Assembly: GCA_900555375.1 (NCBI GenBank)
Contig: USLC01000028.1
Coordinates: forward strand, 1-7,823
Origin: an uncultured Eubacteriales bacterium
GTDB taxonomy: Bacteria; Bacillota; Clostridia; Monoglobales; Monoglobaceae
Direction of reading: 5' to 3'
DNA length: 7,823 bases
Below the pieces are notes generated by a model. That model was not told where the DNA came from and searched no databases. It saw nothing but the letters and a program-made list of their open reading frames with translations. Below are positions 6,554-7,823 of the stretch, piece by piece; the first letter of the stretch is position 1, and every line of letters starts with the position of its first letter. Position numbers and translations under genes: made by a program.

Positions 6554-7418
6554 TTTTGTTGTAGAATCTTGTGAATTTGAAAGACATTTTTTAAATTATT
6601 ATCCTAAATATGCTATTATAACTAATATAGATTATGACCATGTTGATTGTTATAAATCGCCTGATGAATATCGTGAAGTTTTTGGAGAATTTATTTCTAA
6701 TGTTAGTGATAAAGTAGTTGCTTGTGGTGATGATGTTGAAATTAGAAAGTTAAAAAGCGATAAAATAGTTTATTATGGTTTTAATAAAGATAATGATGTT
6801 GTTTGTAAAAATGCTGTTTTCACTCCAGAAGGAAGTAGTTTTGATGTTTATATAGATAAAAAATTCTACGGACATTTTAAACTTAATTTATACGGAAAGC
6901 ATATGCTTTTAGATGCTTTAGCATGTATTTATATGTGCTATTTAGAAAATATTGATGTTGATTTAATAATTGAAAATATTAATAATTTTAAAGGTGCTAA
7001 AAGAAGATTTAGTGAAACAAAAATAGGTAATAATATAATAGTAGATGATTATGCACATCACCCAAATGAAGTTAAAACAGTAATTGAAACAGCAAGACAA
7101 AAATACCCTACTAAACAAGTAGTAGCGGTTTTAATACCTTATACTATTTCAAGAACAAAAGCATTTTATAAAGATTTCGCAGATGTTTTAAAAAAAGCTG
7201 ATAAAGTATTTGTAACAGACATAGAACCTGCTAGAGAAAGTTTTGAAGATTACCCAGGTGTTACATCTAATTTAATAATAGATTTAATACCAAATGCAGA
7301 ACATATAAGTAAAGAAGAAATAAGTAAATTATATAAATATGATAATGCTGTTATACCATTTATGGGATGTAAGGATCCTACTTGGTTAATTGATGCTTAT
7401 AAGGAAGGTTTAAAATGA
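6513..7418 (+). CDS. murC: UDP-N-acetylmuramate-L-alanine ligase MurC, N-terminally truncated
   Basis: True MurC similarity begins at about 6549 with SNFVVESCEF and runs about 289 residues to the TGA. The first 12 or so codons after the ATG at 6513 read LIGSGTDKT but are probably antisense rsmG sequence. Recognisable parts are ESCEFERHFLNYYP, TNIDYDHVD, GAKRRFSE, the DDYAHHPNE signature of the ligase C-terminal domain and ISRTKAFYKDFAD. MurC normally has about 430-460 residues. The missing N-terminal 130 or so include the UDP-sugar-binding domain and the GTHGKTTT ATP-binding loop, so this copy cannot be active as written. Family knowledge: it adds L-alanine to UDP-MurNAc in the cytoplasm during peptidoglycan synthesis. 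The usual QPH before x-SR is IPY here. Codon use is strongly AT-rich. Its stop overlaps the next start (ATGA). Confidence 0.93.
   Translation: MSLIGSGTDKTSSNFVVESCEFERHFLNYYPKYAIITNIDYDHVDCYKSPDEYREVFGEFISNVSDKVVACGDDVEIRKLKSDKIVYYGFNKDNDVVCKNAVFTPEGSSFDVYIDKKFYGHFKLNLYGKHMLLDALACIYMCYLENIDVDLIIENINNFKGAKRRFSETKIGNNIIVDDYAHHPNEVKTVIETARQKYPTKQVVAVLIPYTISRTKAFYKDFADVLKKADKVFVTDIEPARESFEDYPGVTSNLIIDLIPNAEHISKEEISKLYKYDNAVIPFMGCKDPTWLIDAYKEGLK
6545..6560. other. Chimeric junction between two genomic backgrounds
   Basis: RsmG-like sequence on the minus strand can be followed up to about 6551-6553, and MurC-like sequence on the plus strand begins at about 6549-6555. Both genes are broken here. 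Base composition drops sharply: counted rows on the right have 10 to 19 G+C per 60 bases, against 25 to 33 on the left. No insertion-sequence ends, tRNA or integrase lie nearby in the window. This fits a misjoined contig best and a recent illegitimate recombination event second. Confidence 0.8.
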
Positions 7419-7823
7419 ATATAGATATCTTAAAAGTAGGTTATTTAGAAACTAATTGTTATATATTAACTAAAAATAATAAATCATTAATAATAGATCC
7501 AGGGGCTGATGAAAATTTTATTGTTTCAAGAATTAAAAAGTTAAATACAACCCCAATTGCTATTTTACTTACACATCATCATGAAGACCATACAGGATGT
7601 GTTAAACCACTTTCAAGTATGTATGGTATAAAAGTATATGATTATAATAATTTATTTGAAGGTAACCATCAAATAGAAGACTTTTCTTTTGAAGTAATAT
7701 ATACAAAAGGTCATTCTGCTACTTCTGTTACTTACTATTTTCCTAAAGAAAAAGTTATGTTTGTCGGAGACTTTATCTTTTATGAAAATATAGGAAGAAC
7801 GGATTTACCAACAGGAGATTATA
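7415..7823 (+). CDS. MBL-fold metallo-hydrolase, 5' part (runs off the window)
   Basis: An ATG at 7415 opens a frame of 136 codons that is still open at the right edge. The Shine-Dalgarno AAGGAAGG (7401-7408) lies inside the end of murC, six bases upstream, and the genes overlap by ATGA, so they are translationally coupled. The N-terminus has LETNCYIL. The metal motif THHHEDH gives H54, H56, D58 and H59, and further ligands are H100 (KGHS) and D119 (VGDF). The expected GRTDLP is at 127-132. It belongs to the same glyoxalase II-like branch as the hydrolase at 4597-5217 but is clearly diverged and in a different codon style. The remaining 60-70 residues, including the last metal-binding histidine, should lie to the right. 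The substrate is unknown. Confidence 0.9.
   Translation, partial: MNIDILKVGYLETNCYILTKNNKSLIIDPGADENFIVSRIKKLNTTPIAILLTHHHEDHTGCVKPLSSMYGIKVYDYNNLFEGNHQIEDFSFEVIYTKGHSATSVTYYFPKEKVMFVGDFIFYENIGRTDLPTGDY

Noticed and set aside
6510..7418. Genetic code 4 (TGA as tryptophan) in the AT-rich part.
   Set aside because: Tryptophan is written TGG, and the TGA at 7416-7418 forms a standard ATGA stop/start overlap. Reading through it gives a stop two codons later.
4597..7823. Recombination between the two MBL-fold genes as the cause of the junction.
   Set aside because: The break lies between rsmG and murC, not within either hydrolase, and the two hydrolases share only short protein motifs with very different DNA.
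1..7823. CRISPR array, tRNA, rRNA, insertion sequence, toxin-antitoxin or phage-defence genes.
   Set aside because: I saw no regularly spaced repeats, no tRNA- or rRNA-like stretches, no transposase motifs and no unexplained gene large enough to be a new system. All long frames match known housekeeping families.

Overview
The window looks like two unrelated pieces of low-GC Gram-positive (Firmicutes) DNA joined near position 6550. The left piece (about 1-6550) has mixed codon usage: three 60-base rows I counted gave 42%, 55% and 55% G+C. Its gene set, nth - recJ - rel - MBL-fold hydrolase - hemZ, with the end of rsmG converging on hemZ, is typical of Clostridia. My guess, made without a database, is an Oscillospirales/Ruminococcaceae-like gut or rumen organism. 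The right piece (about 6550-7823) is very AT-rich: three counted rows gave 17%, 25% and 32% G+C. It uses AGA, TTA and ATA codons heavily and resembles an AT-rich Bacilli/Mollicutes-related gut lineage. TGA serves there as a stop.

Layout of the left piece. Positions 1-344 hold the C-terminal half of endonuclease III (nth). Positions 345-544 are intergenic, with a weak A/T hairpin, two good overlapping sigma-A-type promoters and a 10-bp perfect inverted repeat ahead of recJ. recJ (545-2245) is complete. Positions 2246-2389 hold a hairpin-rich leader that could be a recJ terminator or a cis-acting attenuator for rel. rel (2390-4582) is a full-length bifunctional (p)ppGpp synthetase/hydrolase. 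An MBL-fold hydrolase (4597-5217) follows 14 bases later and overlaps hemZ (5214-6392) by four bases, so rel, the hydrolase and hemZ look like one transcription unit. It ends at a strong intrinsic terminator (6409-6440). On the minus strand the last 45 or so codons of rsmG end inside that terminator.

Layout of the right piece. An N-terminally truncated murC lies on the plus strand and runs to 7418. A second MBL-fold hydrolase (7415 to the window edge) overlaps it by four bases. rsmG and murC are both cut at the same place, within about 12 bases, and base composition changes there too. This is the signature of a misassembled (chimeric) contig or, less likely, a very recent illegitimate insertion.

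The left genes cover oxidised-base excision and single-strand end processing (Nth, RecJ), stringent-response signalling (Rel), a metallo-hydrolase of unknown substrate and an anaerobic porphyrin-type radical SAM enzyme (HemZ). The right piece is cell-wall precursor synthesis (MurC) plus another metallo-hydrolase. I found no undescribed system. The most informative observations are the junction, the rel leader and the short HemZ.
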